A stretch of DNA of 64,000 nucleotides from assembly GCF_001559595.1 (NCBI RefSeq), contig NZ_LNTY01000017.1:109299-173298 (forward strand). Direction: 5' to 3'. Origin of the DNA: Enterovibrio coralii (lineage in GTDB: Bacteria; Pseudomonadota; Gammaproteobacteria; Enterobacterales; Vibrionaceae). Shown piece by piece: positions 1-8,850 of this stretch (position 1 is its first letter; every line of letters starts with the position of its first letter). The position numbers and the translations under genes were made by a program. The notes beneath the pieces were generated by a model. It was not told the origin of the DNA, searched no databases, and was given only the letters and a program-made list of their open reading frames with translations.

Positions 1-27
1 GGTAACTGCCCGTTTGGCGTTAGCCAT
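1..27 (-). CDS. 5' end of an unidentified gene (partial)
   Basis: An ATG on the minus strand at 27-25 overlaps the last bases of waaA (ATGGCTAA arrangement) and opens a frame reading MANAKRAVT to the window edge. The tight overlap suggests translational coupling within the waaA transcript, so it is probably another lipopolysaccharide gene. Nine codons are too few to identify a family. Confidence 0.3.
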
Positions 28-1287
28 CTGTCCAAGGTGCGATGGTCGACAGCGTTTTTGCCACCGCACCACGATTTTGTTCAACCACCATCAATGCTGC
101 TTGTCCCGCTTTCATCTTTTGCTCTGGATTGTTCATCAAGGCCACAATCGCGTCGCTGATAGCGTCTGGCGTCTCTTTTACCTCGCAGGCCCCAGAGCGA
201 ATGAGTTGCTCTGCAATCACCTGAAAGTTAAAAAAGCTTGGCCCTGTAATGAGCGGTAAGCCGAGCGATGCAGCTCGAGCAGGTTATGGCCGCCGACTTT
301 GTCGCCAATTAAACTGCCCGCCATAAATGCCACGTCTGATGCGGCAAACAAGGTCATCATCTCACCCATGGTATCGCCCAAATACACCTGCGTATCAGAT
401 GAAACAGGGTCTTGCAGGCTGCGTCTGGAAACCGATAAGCCATTTTCTTTGACAAGCGCAGCGACATCAGTGAATCGCTCTGGGTGGCGAGGGACCAAGA
501 GCATAAGTGCGTTAGGTTCTTGTTTTAAAATCATTTTTTGCGCTTGAAGCAAGATGTCATCTTCACCCGGGTGGGTACTTGCTGCAATCCAGGTTGGTCG
601 AGCATTGATTTCCGCTTTCAAGGCTTTAACTGCCTCGCTTTGGGTATCGAACTCGGGTAAATCAAACTTCACGGAACCAGATACCGACACCTTACGTTCG
701 TCCACGCCCAGTGCTTTAAAACGTCGTGCATCATCGTCGAATTGACAAAGGATATGGTCGATATTGCGTGAAAGCAGATTGAACAGCGGTTTTACGCGCT
801 GGTAGCCGCGCTTTGAGTTTTCAGACAGGCGGGCATTCATCACGATGACAGGAATCCCCGCACGGTGGACACAATGTAAGGTGTTTGGCCAAAGCTCGGT
901 TTCCATGATGAGCATGACTTTCGGCTGGATGCGCGTTAGAAAGCCTTTCACCGCGAAACCAAAATCAATCGGCATGTATCTGTGCTGAATACCGTCACCC
1001 AAGGTTGCGGCGATGGCGGCACCCGTTGCTGTGGTGGTGGTGACCACAATTGGCGTGTCTGGGTAGCTTGCTCTCAGCGCAGCAATCACTGGCTTAGCCG
1101 CAATGACTTCACCGACCGAGACGGCGTGCACCCAAATCGGTTGAATGTTTGATTTTAGAGGCGGCGTGCGGCCAAAGTGCTCGACCCAGCGTTTGCCAAC
1201 TTTTGGCTTTCCATCTTTGGCTTTGTACAAGCCCAAAAGTAGAAAAGGTGCCGCAAGGGCAAGCAATATGGTGTAGATAAAGCGCAC
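20..1287 (-). CDS. waaA: 3-deoxy-D-manno-octulosonic acid (Kdo) transferase, interrupted by one frameshift
   Basis: WaaA (KdtA, family GT30) adds Kdo residues from CMP-Kdo to lipid IVA at the inner face of the inner membrane. A membrane anchor at the N-terminus (VRFIYTILLALAAPF) is followed by the family motifs IWVHAVSVGE, METELWPN near residue 127 and the C-terminal GGHNLLE. After GGHNLLE the frame is lost; restoring one C near base 272 (CC read as C) continues as PASLGLPLITGPSFFNFQ and then VIAEQLIRSGACE to the stop, giving about 422 residues, normal for the family. I chose the GTG at 1287 because AAGGA lies 8 bases upstream and the protein then begins like known WaaA proteins; a longer frame opens at 1329. 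Confidence 0.9.
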
Positions 1288-1326
1288 AACGCATCCTTTT
1301 AGAAAGATTTTGGGGCTAGTGTACAA

Positions 1327-1352
1327 CAAAGGGCTCGATGAAGAGCCCTTTT
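1327..1352. terminator. Hairpin terminator between the gtr cassette and waaA
   Basis: GGGCTC and GAGCCC form a stem with a GATGAA loop, flanked by A- and T-runs. On the minus strand it lies after the 431-residue membrane protein gene and just before waaA, so it probably ends the upstream transcript. Confidence 0.6.
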
Positions 1353-1364
1353 CATACCAATGAC

Positions 1365-2660
1365 CTAGCGCGATAGCCCTTCTTTTTGAAGATACACATC
1401 CACCTGCTCGGCATAATTCACTTTATGAGAATACTTTTCGCTGTCGCAGGCGGCGATAAGATTCACGACAAGGAAAAACGCGGTTAACCCCAACAAGAGC
1501 GTCTTAAATTTATCGGCATTGTCTTGCTGCCAACGCTCAACGGCAACGAGTATTGGGATAAGCGCAATCGGGAAGGTCATGATCAAGTGCCAATAAGAAA
1601 AAGTAATGGGTGAGAGCATGGCATTGATAACAATTGCCAACACAGTGGCTGTAGCATAAAGCAAAAGCCAATGCGTGGTCTCAGGTATGGCGACATTGCG
1701 TTTGATCAGCGGCTTCACGGTTTTCCATGCACGCCAGTTTATCTTGGCGGCGAGCACAACCGTTGATGCGCCAACCAGATACAGTATCGCTTGCCAAAGG
1801 TATTGAAACACCAGTTGTAGCCAGCCAATGGTCGTCAGCCAGTCAAACGTGGTGTCTGTGATAATACGGTTTGAAAAGAGTGTTGAGGCATAGCGTAGCC
1901 AATAGAGCACGGCTTTCAGTACGGGATAAACATGTACCAGTCCGTAACCGATGTAGCGATCGCTCTCGCGGCTTATAGCTTCATTGTTGGCATATTCCTG
2001 AAAGTAGGGGATGAGAGATGCCAAAATCACCAAGCCTGCGGCGACTACGCCCCACCAATTTGGCTGTGACATTTTTCGATAGAGCAAATAGCAAGAGATA
2101 ACAGCAAGAACAGGCCACGAATAGTGGAACTGCATCGCGCCACCGATGGCTAAGACATGCAAGAAACTAAAGATAAAGTTTGGTTTATCACGCAGATTGA
2201 ATGCCGACCAAAAATGCAGGGCGGCGAAAAAGCAAAGGTAGGCAGGGTTATAAAGCTGACTGTCGTATAAAAGCCAAGGGTTGAGCCAATACGCCACCAT
2301 AAAAAACAGACGCACTTGCTGACTGAACACCTGCTTGATGACGTCATCCAGCATCAAGTAAGAAAGAACCCGTAATCCGATTAGCAGCAGCATGGGAGCC
2401 CAAGGGTTATTCCAAAGCAGCAGCGGCCCACCAACTATCCACGCGGACAAAGACCCAGGCACATTGCCCACCGCACTGGCTGCGTTGCCATAGGCAAGCC
2501 AAGTGTCTTGGAAGGCACCCAGGTAGCCTTTAAACAACATCTGCTCCTGATCGCCTGTGATGATTTGGTAGTTGGCATAAAGGATGGCAAGCAATATGCC
2601 GCTGCACAAACCCAATATTCTGAAGCGGTTAAAGTGTTTCTCTGATAGTGAAATGCTCAT
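1365..2660 (-). CDS. Multi-pass membrane protein, probable GT-C-type glycosyltransferase of a gtr-like cassette
   Basis: The 431-residue product is almost wholly hydrophobic, with about ten predicted membrane spans (for example ILGLCSGILLAILYANYQ near residue 15 and TLLLGLTAFFLVVNLIAACD near 390) and a polar loop around residues 225-245 containing ESDRYIGYG. It follows gtrB and gtrA on the same strand with short gaps. In gtr clusters of Shigella and Salmonella, GtrB makes undecaprenyl-phosphate sugar, GtrA flips it, and a third variable membrane protein transfers the sugar to lipopolysaccharide in the periplasm. By position and topology this gene is the third member. Its sugar and acceptor cannot be read from sequence. 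Confidence 0.6.
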   Translation of the reverse strand: MSISLSEKHFNRFRILGLCSGILLAILYANYQIITGDQEQMLFKGYLGAFQDTWLAYGNAASAVGNVPGSLSAWIVGGPLLLWNNPWAPMLLLIGLRVLSYLMLDDVIKQVFSQQVRLFFMVAYWLNPWLLYDSQLYNPAYLCFFAALHFWSAFNLRDKPNFIFSFLHVLAIGGAMQFHYSWPVLAVISCYLLYRKMSQPNWWGVVAAGLVILASLIPYFQEYANNEAISRESDRYIGYGLVHVYPVLKAVLYWLRYASTLFSNRIITDTTFDWLTTIGWLQLVFQYLWQAILYLVGASTVVLAAKINWRAWKTVKPLIKRNVAIPETTHWLLLYATATVLAIVINAMLSPITFSYWHLIMTFPIALIPILVAVERWQQDNADKFKTLLLGLTAFFLVVNLIAACDSEKYSHKVNYAEQVDVYLQKEGLSR

Positions 2661-2675
2661 AACCGTGCGCTCGAG

Positions 2676-3101
2676 TTAATGCTTAGCAGGCTCTGAAAAC
2701 GTCCAAAGCTTGTGGATGATGTAGGTCACTAGCGGAATGAGAAAGACCACAATAAGGACGCGAAGGTAAGGGTTAATGTTTTGGAAAAACTCGCTAATTA
2801 TTTGTGATATTAACAGAGCAAGAAACTGCACAGAGAAGAAGCGAAGTGCGTTTTTGAGAGATAAATGTTGTCTGAATACAAATGTGGACTGAAGAAAGTA
2901 GGAAAGAAAGAATGCACAGGAAAAGCCCACCACATTGGCAAAGAGGGTGTTTGTCGCCCATAAATGAATCACAGCAAAAGCAACTGCAATGTGTGTCAAT
3001 GACGCGAGGCCACCTGTTAGCGCAAAGCGAAAAATTCGTACTTGCAGAAGCCGTTCTGAAAATTTAGTCGCTCGTTTTCTTTGGTTTATCATCAGAATCA
3101 C
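2676..3101 (-). CDS. gtrA: GtrA-family membrane protein (putative lipid-linked sugar flippase)
   Basis: A 141-residue protein with four predicted membrane spans; the first contains FRFALTGGLASLTHIAVAF and the end HKLWTFSEP, both typical of GtrA. The family is thought to move undecaprenyl-phosphate-linked sugars across the inner membrane. Its start overlaps the 3' end of gtrB by about 38 bases (less if the ATG at 3092 is used), so the two are likely translationally coupled. The substrate is probably the product of that gtrB. Confidence 0.8.
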   Translation of the reverse strand: MILMINQRKRATKFSERLLQVRIFRFALTGGLASLTHIAVAFAVIHLWATNTLFANVVGFSCAFFLSYFLQSTFVFRQHLSLKNALRFFSVQFLALLISQIISEFFQNINPYLRVLIVVFLIPLVTYIIHKLWTFSEPAKH

Positions 3102-4017
3102 TTTCCACGATGTATACAGGACGGCCTTTTACTTCCATATATATTCGACCTATGTACTCCCCCATAACGCCTAATCCAATCAACTGGATACCACCAAAGA
3201 AGAGAATGGCACTCAAAATAGATGCATAGCCAGGAAGATCGACGCCCGACATCATGGTACGAATAATAATGACGCTGCCGTAAACAAAAGCAATCGTTGA
3301 AAGGAGAACTCCGAGGTAAAGCCAAACCCGAAGAGGTGCAGTACTGAAGCTAGTGATTCCCTCCAACGCGAAGTTCCATAGGCGCCAACCATTAAAACTG
3401 GTTTCACCCGCAGCGCGAGGTTGTCTCGTATACTCTACAACAGCAGTTTTAAAGCCGACCCAAGAGAAGATGCCTTTCATGAAACGTTGGTTTTCGGGTA
3501 ACAACTGTATGGCTTTTACAACTCTTCGGCTGATGAGACGAAAATCCCCAACATTATCAGGAATCTCTGGACGCGCGATGCTGTTATGAAATTTGTAGAA
3601 CAAAGATGCTGTCACCCGCTTTGAGAATGTGTCACTACTCCTATCTACGCGCTTTGCGACCACCACATCAAAACCATTTTTCCACTCTCGAACAAAATCA
3701 ATGATCAGCTCTGGTGGGTCCTGAAGGTCAGCGTCAATGGGGATTACTGCATCACCTTTTGCTAAGTCCAATCCCGCAGTGAGAGCGGCCTCTTTACCAA
3801 AGTTTCGAGAGAGGTTAATGATGCGAACTTGCTTGTGGGCAGTTGAGAGCTTTATGAGTTCGTCCAAAGTGGCATCAGTACTACCGTCATTGATGAAAAT
3901 CATCTCGTAGCTGAGAGAGAGTTTGTTAAGTATTGTTTCTACTTCGATAAAAAATTGCTCAACAACCCTTTGTTCATTGTGACAAGGGCAAATCAACGAG
4001 ATATGCGGCTTATCCAT
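3064..4017 (-). CDS. gtrB: GtrB-type bactoprenol glycosyltransferase (GT2)
   Basis: A DPM1-like GT2 enzyme that would transfer a sugar from a nucleotide donor to undecaprenyl phosphate. Visible motifs are the N-terminal ICPCHNEQ, the INDGSTDAT donor site, IDADLQDPPE, the RNFGKEAALTAGLD segment, and two C-terminal membrane spans (VWLYLGVLLSTIAFVYGSV and YASILSAILFFGGIQLIGLG), with GEYIGRIYMEVKGRPVYIV before the end. I used the ATG at 4017, preceded by GAGGA, giving 317 residues; an upstream ATG at 4056 would add 13 residues without a better ribosome site. It is the first gene of the gtrB-gtrA-membrane transferase set. Confidence 0.85.
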   Translation of the reverse strand: MDKPHISLICPCHNEQRVVEQFFIEVETILNKLSLSYEMIFINDGSTDATLDELIKLSTAHKQVRIINLSRNFGKEAALTAGLDLAKGDAVIPIDADLQDPPELIIDFVREWKNGFDVVVAKRVDRSSDTFSKRVTASLFYKFHNSIARPEIPDNVGDFRLISRRVVKAIQLLPENQRFMKGIFSWVGFKTAVVEYTRQPRAAGETSFNGWRLWNFALEGITSFSTAPLRVWLYLGVLLSTIAFVYGSVIIIRTMMSGVDLPGYASILSAILFFGGIQLIGLGVMGEYIGRIYMEVKGRPVYIVESDSDDKPKKTSD

Positions 4018-4204
4018 AAGTCCTCGTCTGCAATAAAAGCTGAATGATTTTGTCATGTATACGCTAGCAACTATTACTTAAGGCTGCGATTTAGAACGCG
4101 AAAAAATGTTGTTGGCGTGATCGCTATCCAAAGCCAAGGGAGTTAGATGTAACAGTTTGCTGAGAATGGTTCTGTTCAGACGTCCGTGTCTTATATTTAG
4201 GCTC

Positions 4205-5232
4205 TTATTTGGTGCTAGTGAGTTTGCTGTATGCTGCTATCACTTGTGCTGGAAGTAGCTCATTTAGGCACTTTAAATGACCTAGTGGACATTCTCGCTT
4301 GAAGCAAGGCCTGCACTCTGCGTCAGTGTTTACGATTGCTACTTTCGTTGATAATGGTGGTGTGTAAAGAGGAGAGCTAGAACCATAGATAGCAACGATA
4401 CTTGCACCAACCGCCGCTGCGACATGCATAAGACCAGAATCGTTAGAAAAAACCGTATCACATGAGGCCAGCATATCGACAGCATCGTTCAGAGATGTTT
4501 CACCCGCTAAATTAAAGCAATAATTTCGAAGTTTGGATGGTAAGGTGTCGATAATTTGTTGAGCCACCTCGCGGTCTTTAGGGCCACCAAATAGACATAC
4601 CTGCTTTCCATCACTGATCATCTGCTCTGCTATGGCTGCGTAGTGTTTCTCTGGCCACCTCTTCGCTGGGCCAAACTCCGCACCTGGCAGATACCAATGA
4701 TCGTTTTATTAATATCTATTGCGAACCGTTTGAGGCAATTGGCCTGGTTATCTGTATCGACGGACAGCGATGGCTTTGCAACTTGATCTAGGTGCACCTC
4801 TTCAATCATGTTTTCCTTGGAGCAAGCAAGCGCGGCATAACGTTCAACCATGTATTGGAATACTTTGCGGTTTGGGCGCAAGTCGTTCAGTAGGCCATAT
4901 CGCATTTCGCCTTTCCACCCAGTTCGATGTGGAACGCCCGCGAACCAAGGAATGAGAGCTGACTTTGCCGAGTTAGGCAAAACGATTGAATGTGTGTAGT
5001 TTTCTTTTTTTAGCGAACGCCCCAACTTCCAACGGCCGGATAAGTTGAATTCACCATGGCCGATTGGCATTTCTATGGCACGATCCACCTCTGACATACG
5101 TTCAAGAATAGGCTTGCACCATGCTGGAGCCAGTACATCGATGGTTGAGTTTGGGTGTTTATCTTTGATGGTTTTGTACAAGCTTTGAGACATCACCATG
5201 TCGCCAACCCAGGAAGGCCAATGATTAGCCAT
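4205..5232 (-). CDS. waaF: ADP-heptose:LPS heptosyltransferase II, interrupted by two or more frameshifts
   Basis: WaaF (GT9) adds the second heptose to the inner core. The N-terminal half carries PSWVGDMVMSQSLY and the C-terminal half NDSGLMHVAAAVGASIVAIYG, both diagnostic. The halves are in different frames; restoring one C near 4682 (TGCCAG to TGCCCAG) joins ICPGAEFGPAKRWPEKHY to AAIAEQMISDGKQV. A second lesion lies at the start: the codons for LIIGPSW occur just upstream but one base out of frame (GGCCTTCC should be GGCCCTTCC), and no start codon fits without a further correction, so the exact 5' end is uncertain. It is divergent from the glycosyltransferase gene at 5455. Confidence 0.85.
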
Positions 5233-5273
5233 CTTGAAGTGTTTAGAGAGGAGTGCATAGCAGCGATTTTACC

Positions 5274-5314
5274 TTGTACTTATGGATTTTGATGTCAAAG
5301 GACATTGTACTTAT
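5274..5314. repeat. Direct repeat TTGTACTTAT in the divergent waaF / glycosyltransferase promoter region
   Basis: The ten-base sequence TTGTACTTAT occurs at 5274-5283 and 5305-5314, a 31-base offset (about three helical turns), in the gap between divergent LPS genes. It could be a paired regulator site or duplicated promoter elements. No known consensus is matched. Confidence 0.4.
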
Positions 5315-5454
5315 ATTAAACGATGCTTCCTAGGCACAAAATGCTTACCACTGTTCTCCAAGCAATTGAGATGCGGTGTGGGGATGCTTATAATCGGTCG
5401 AAGAATTCAACAATGGTTGTACAGATAGGTTACAGCTTCACAGAAGGCATATTT

Positions 5455-6510
5455 ATGAGCGCAACCTCGAAGATCGCTGTTTTGTGTTTATCTCATTTTC
5501 GAGGAGGCATGGAACTTGACGCACTCAAGCAAACCAAGTTGTTTCGAGATCATGGAGTAGACGCCATACTGATTTGTAGAGAGGGAACTTTTCTCGAGCA
5601 GGTGTCGATAGAGCAGGGTGTTCCTTTCCAAAGCATTAAGTTCAAATCTAAGCTAAGCATTTCGCTAATTAGAGGTTTAAGGACGGCGATTAAAAAATAC
5701 GGTATTGGCACTCTTATTTTTTTTGGTGCGTCCGAAATTAAGTCAATTTTCTTTGCTGTCATGGGATTGAATTGTCGAGTCATTGTAAGGCATGGGACAA
5801 CAAAATCTTCCTCTAAAAAAGATCCCATTCATCGCCTATTTTATAGCTGTGTTTCTGATTATGTCGGCATCAGTCAGCACCTTTCAAAAAACATATTAAA
5901 AATTCTCCCGTCAAGTGAGAATAATGTACATACTATATACAACTCACTAGCCGTTGATAGTACCGAATACAATAAAAATGCACCGTTAACGTTTCTTCAT
6001 GTTGGTAGGGTTGAAGAGGGAAAAGGCGTTTTAGATGCTGTCCAAGCACTATGTAGAGCTAATATTCCTTCTGAGAGTAAAGTTATCACTTATGTTGGTG
6101 CTATTGATAAAGTTGAAATCAAGGAGGAAGTTGAGAATATAGCCAAAAAAGGTGATGTGACCGTAAAATTCGAAGGCTTTTGCGGTGATGTTACGCCTTT
6201 TTATAAGGAAAATAGCTTCTTTCTTTTTCCTAGCCATGGTGAGGGACTAGGTAACGTGATACTAGAAGCGATTTCAAAAGGATTAAGCTGCATCACTTAT
6301 GATAATACCGTATTCCCTGAGTTCTCGCATCTTGGTTTTAATGGTGTTTATTCTGCTGCGGATAGAGATATAGATGCGTTAGCTAGGATGATAGAAAAGG
6401 CTTATGAAGAAAGACAGAAATTGAAGTTGGAAGACAATATGGTCCTGTTTAACGATATGTTTTCTACAGATTGTAATGTGAGAAATTGGTTGGATTTAAT
6501 TAATGGCTAA
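5455..6510 (+). CDS. Glycosyltransferase family 4 (LPS core / outer sugar)
   Basis: A 351-residue GT-B protein. The N-terminal domain starts IAVLCLSHFRGGMELDALK; the C-terminal GT4 domain begins TFLHVGRVEEGKGVLDAVQAL and has the donor-binding FPSHGEGLGNVILEAISKG followed by a conserved glutamate in FPEF. I chose the ATG at 5455, which has AGAAGG seven bases upstream; the open frame extends to 5323 but without a comparable ribosome site. It heads a plus-strand run with waaL and the GT9 gene, overlapping waaL by 8 bases. The gene is clearly more AT-rich than the flanking housekeeping genes. Sugar and linkage are unknown. Confidence 0.8.
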   Translation: MSATSKIAVLCLSHFRGGMELDALKQTKLFRDHGVDAILICREGTFLEQVSIEQGVPFQSIKFKSKLSISLIRGLRTAIKKYGIGTLIFFGASEIKSIFFAVMGLNCRVIVRHGTTKSSSKKDPIHRLFYSCVSDYVGISQHLSKNILKILPSSENNVHTIYNSLAVDSTEYNKNAPLTFLHVGRVEEGKGVLDAVQALCRANIPSESKVITYVGAIDKVEIKEEVENIAKKGDVTVKFEGFCGDVTPFYKENSFFLFPSHGEGLGNVILEAISKGLSCITYDNTVFPEFSHLGFNGVYSAADRDIDALARMIEKAYEERQKLKLEDNMVLFNDMFSTDCNVRNWLDLING

Positions 6511-7807
6511 TGCTGTTGTTTCGCAAAATGTTGGCGTTTTTTTTGGAAAGAAATCTATTTATAACATGGTTCTTTTCTTTTTCTTTGTTTTTGTTGTTTC
6601 ACTGGTAACATCAAAACCAGGAATGAATATATCTGCGGCTGTACTTGCTATAGCGTCACTGTCGATGTTTATACTTAATTATAGCAAGATTGCAAATTCC
6701 AAATATCTCAATGCTACATTTTGTATTTCATTCGGTGTTTATTTTCTCTTTGCAGTCGTTAGCTTTTTCCACCCTAGCATTGTTGATTTTGAAGAGTTTC
6801 TTTATAAAAGCTTGTATTTATTGGTTATCCCGATTGCTACACTCTTATTGATGGACGATGATACAAGGCGGAAAGCCACTCTTTTACTGGTTGTAGCAAG
6901 TCTGATTGCGTCAATTTACAGCATATACAATTTTGTGACAATAGCGGACTTTAATATCATGATTAGAACAAGTGGGTTCTTGTCATCTGATAGACATCTT
7001 AATTGTGTTATTTTGTCTTCGTGCATATGTCTCCATTACTTGCTCAGTAATAAACTTGAAACAAAGGTAAAAGTTTTAATCTTATTCACTCTTGTTTTGT
7101 TTTTAACCAGTCTTGTAGTTTCAAGTACTCGAGGAGGATGGCTGGCGGCAGCAGTGTCCTTATCTTTCCTAATTGTGAGATACCATCGACGATTGATTCC
7201 TTATATTGCAGTTGCATTGGTCGCATGCACTTTGCTGTTTAGTGCAATTGGTGGGAATATGTATAAAGAGCTAGCCAATCGTTTTACCTCTATAGGGAAT
7301 GTGACTAGCGATGTCTCAAATACGTCTAGAATTAATATGTGGAAAGGTGGATTAAGTTACCTAACGCATCTCTCTGAGACACAACCAGAAACAGTTGTTT
7401 TTGGTGGTGGTATGGATAGTTCAGCAACTAACTATTTTAAGTATCTTGACTCTTTGACGGAAGAAGAGCGTGATTCTTATGGTAAGGATGGATTTAGGCT
7501 CGGTGGTACAGATTTCCATATGACGTTTATCGATATGAGCGTTAAATCTGGTGTGTTATTTACTGTCACGATACTTGGTTTATTCTCTATTGTTGCCTGC
7601 TATGCAATTTTTAGTTGTGAAAACAATGATGTGATTAAATACATGGGCGCATACTTGATTGGCGTGTTTGTATGGCTTCCGTTTTACAGCATTATGCAGA
7701 GTTACTCTGCATATATATTTACATTTGCAATCGCAATAGTTTTGGCTGAGTACGTGAAGGCAAAGAAAATTAAAAGTGAGAGAGATGATGAAATATCGTT
7801 GGTTTGA
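6503..7807 (+). CDS. waaL: O-antigen ligase family protein
   Basis: A 434-residue polytopic membrane protein with about ten to twelve spans. The Wzy_C / WaaL signature is visible as VVSSTRGGWLAAAVSLSFLIV (about residues 208-228), followed by a large periplasmic loop (roughly residues 250-345) and terminal spans. WaaL-type enzymes join undecaprenyl-linked polysaccharide to lipid A-core in the periplasm. It overlaps the upstream glycosyltransferase by 8 bases and the downstream GT9 gene by about 30 bases, a tight coupled operon. A Wzy polymerase is the main alternative; location inside a core locus favours ligase. Confidence 0.75.
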   Translation: MANAVVSQNVGVFFGKKSIYNMVLFFFFVFVVSLVTSKPGMNISAAVLAIASLSMFILNYSKIANSKYLNATFCISFGVYFLFAVVSFFHPSIVDFEEFLYKSLYLLVIPIATLLLMDDDTRRKATLLLVVASLIASIYSIYNFVTIADFNIMIRTSGFLSSDRHLNCVILSSCICLHYLLSNKLETKVKVLILFTLVLFLTSLVVSSTRGGWLAAAVSLSFLIVRYHRRLIPYIAVALVACTLLFSAIGGNMYKELANRFTSIGNVTSDVSNTSRINMWKGGLSYLTHLSETQPETVVFGGGMDSSATNYFKYLDSLTEEERDSYGKDGFRLGGTDFHMTFIDMSVKSGVLFTVTILGLFSIVACYAIFSCENNDVIKYMGAYLIGVFVWLPFYSIMQSYSAYIFTFAIAIVLAEYVKAKKIKSERDDEISLV

Positions 7808-8815
7808 AAAGGGAGCTTACGCAAGTGCAGATGCTAGAAAATATCTAGCGTCTGAATTTGATCCTAACAAAGTCAAGAAAATTGCGGTTATTCGACACGC
7901 AGCTTTAGGCGATCTTGTCATCGTCCGTCCTTTCCTTATTGAGGCGAAAAAGTTTTTCCCTAATGCAGAAATTATTCTTGTTGGTGTGACGAATTACCAA
8001 TATGGTTTGCCAAGTGATTTAGCTGACTCAACATACATCACCTTTGGGAAAGATGTGAAAAAAAATCATTCTTTTTCTGAGAAGATAAAGAATATAAAAG
8101 GATTAGGAGAACAGGACATCATTTTTGACCTGTCTTGTACTAATCGTTCTCATTGGCTAACAGCACTAAACAAGGCCAAATTAAAGTTTGGTTTTCCCTA
8201 CAAACAAATGCTTAACGGCATTATTTATAATGTTTCAGTGCTCCGCTCAGACTTTCAGCATGAGCTCGATTGTATGATGGATATGCTTCGTTTCCTCGGA
8301 CACGTGCCGAGTCGAGTTCCAGATTTTGGTTATACAGACAATCGAACTGTCAAGCCGCAAGCTGAGAAGAATTTTGTTTACTTCAATGGTGCATCGACGG
8401 AGTCCAAAATCCTGCCAAAAGAGCAGATGTATCAGCTAATGAAAGAGGCTGCAGAAGCATTTCCAAATATCAAACATTGCTATCTCGAAGGTGTGCATGA
8501 TCGCGAGAAAGGCGACTTTTTGGCCTCATTGGTAGAAGAGAAAGATAACATCGAGATCATCGCAACTAAGCCACTGGAAGGGCTTACTGAATACATTGCT
8601 CGCTCGACAATGGTTATTGCGCCAGATACTGGAATTCGTAACTTGCTGTTTCTACACATACGCCAACAGTCGGTGTTTTTTACTCTACAGTACCATTCAG
8701 GTATACACCTAAGTATGAATCTGGACATAAAATTGTGATGAATGCTGACAGTTCAATTCCGACCAATAACCAGATCATTGATGCTATTAAAGAGAATTTA
8801 GAGTCTCTCGCTTGA
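7776..8815 (+). CDS. GT9 heptosyltransferase-family protein, one frameshift near the 3' end
   Basis: The product resembles ADP-heptose:LPS heptosyltransferases: KIAVIRHAALGDLVIVRPFL near residue 30 matches the N-terminal phosphate loop and VIAPDTGIRN near residue 286 the C-terminal donor site. The open frame ends early at 8738; restoring one G near 8643 (TTGCT to TTGGCT) continues as LAVSTHTPTVGVFYSTVP and on to a stop at 8813-8815, about 346 residues. The start could be the ATG at 7776, 7785 or 7788. It ends the plus-strand AT-rich cluster and is followed by a terminator. It may add a core heptose, but the acceptor is unknown. Confidence 0.75.
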
Positions 8816-8819
8816 TGCG

Positions 8820-8850
8820 AAAAAACGCTGGCACGCCACGCCGGCGTTTT
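8820..8850. terminator. Bidirectional terminator between convergent LPS genes
   Basis: AAAACGCTGGC and GCCGGCGTTTT pair around a short loop, with A- and T-runs on either side, between the convergent GT9 gene and the minus-strand gene at 8851. Confidence 0.8.
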
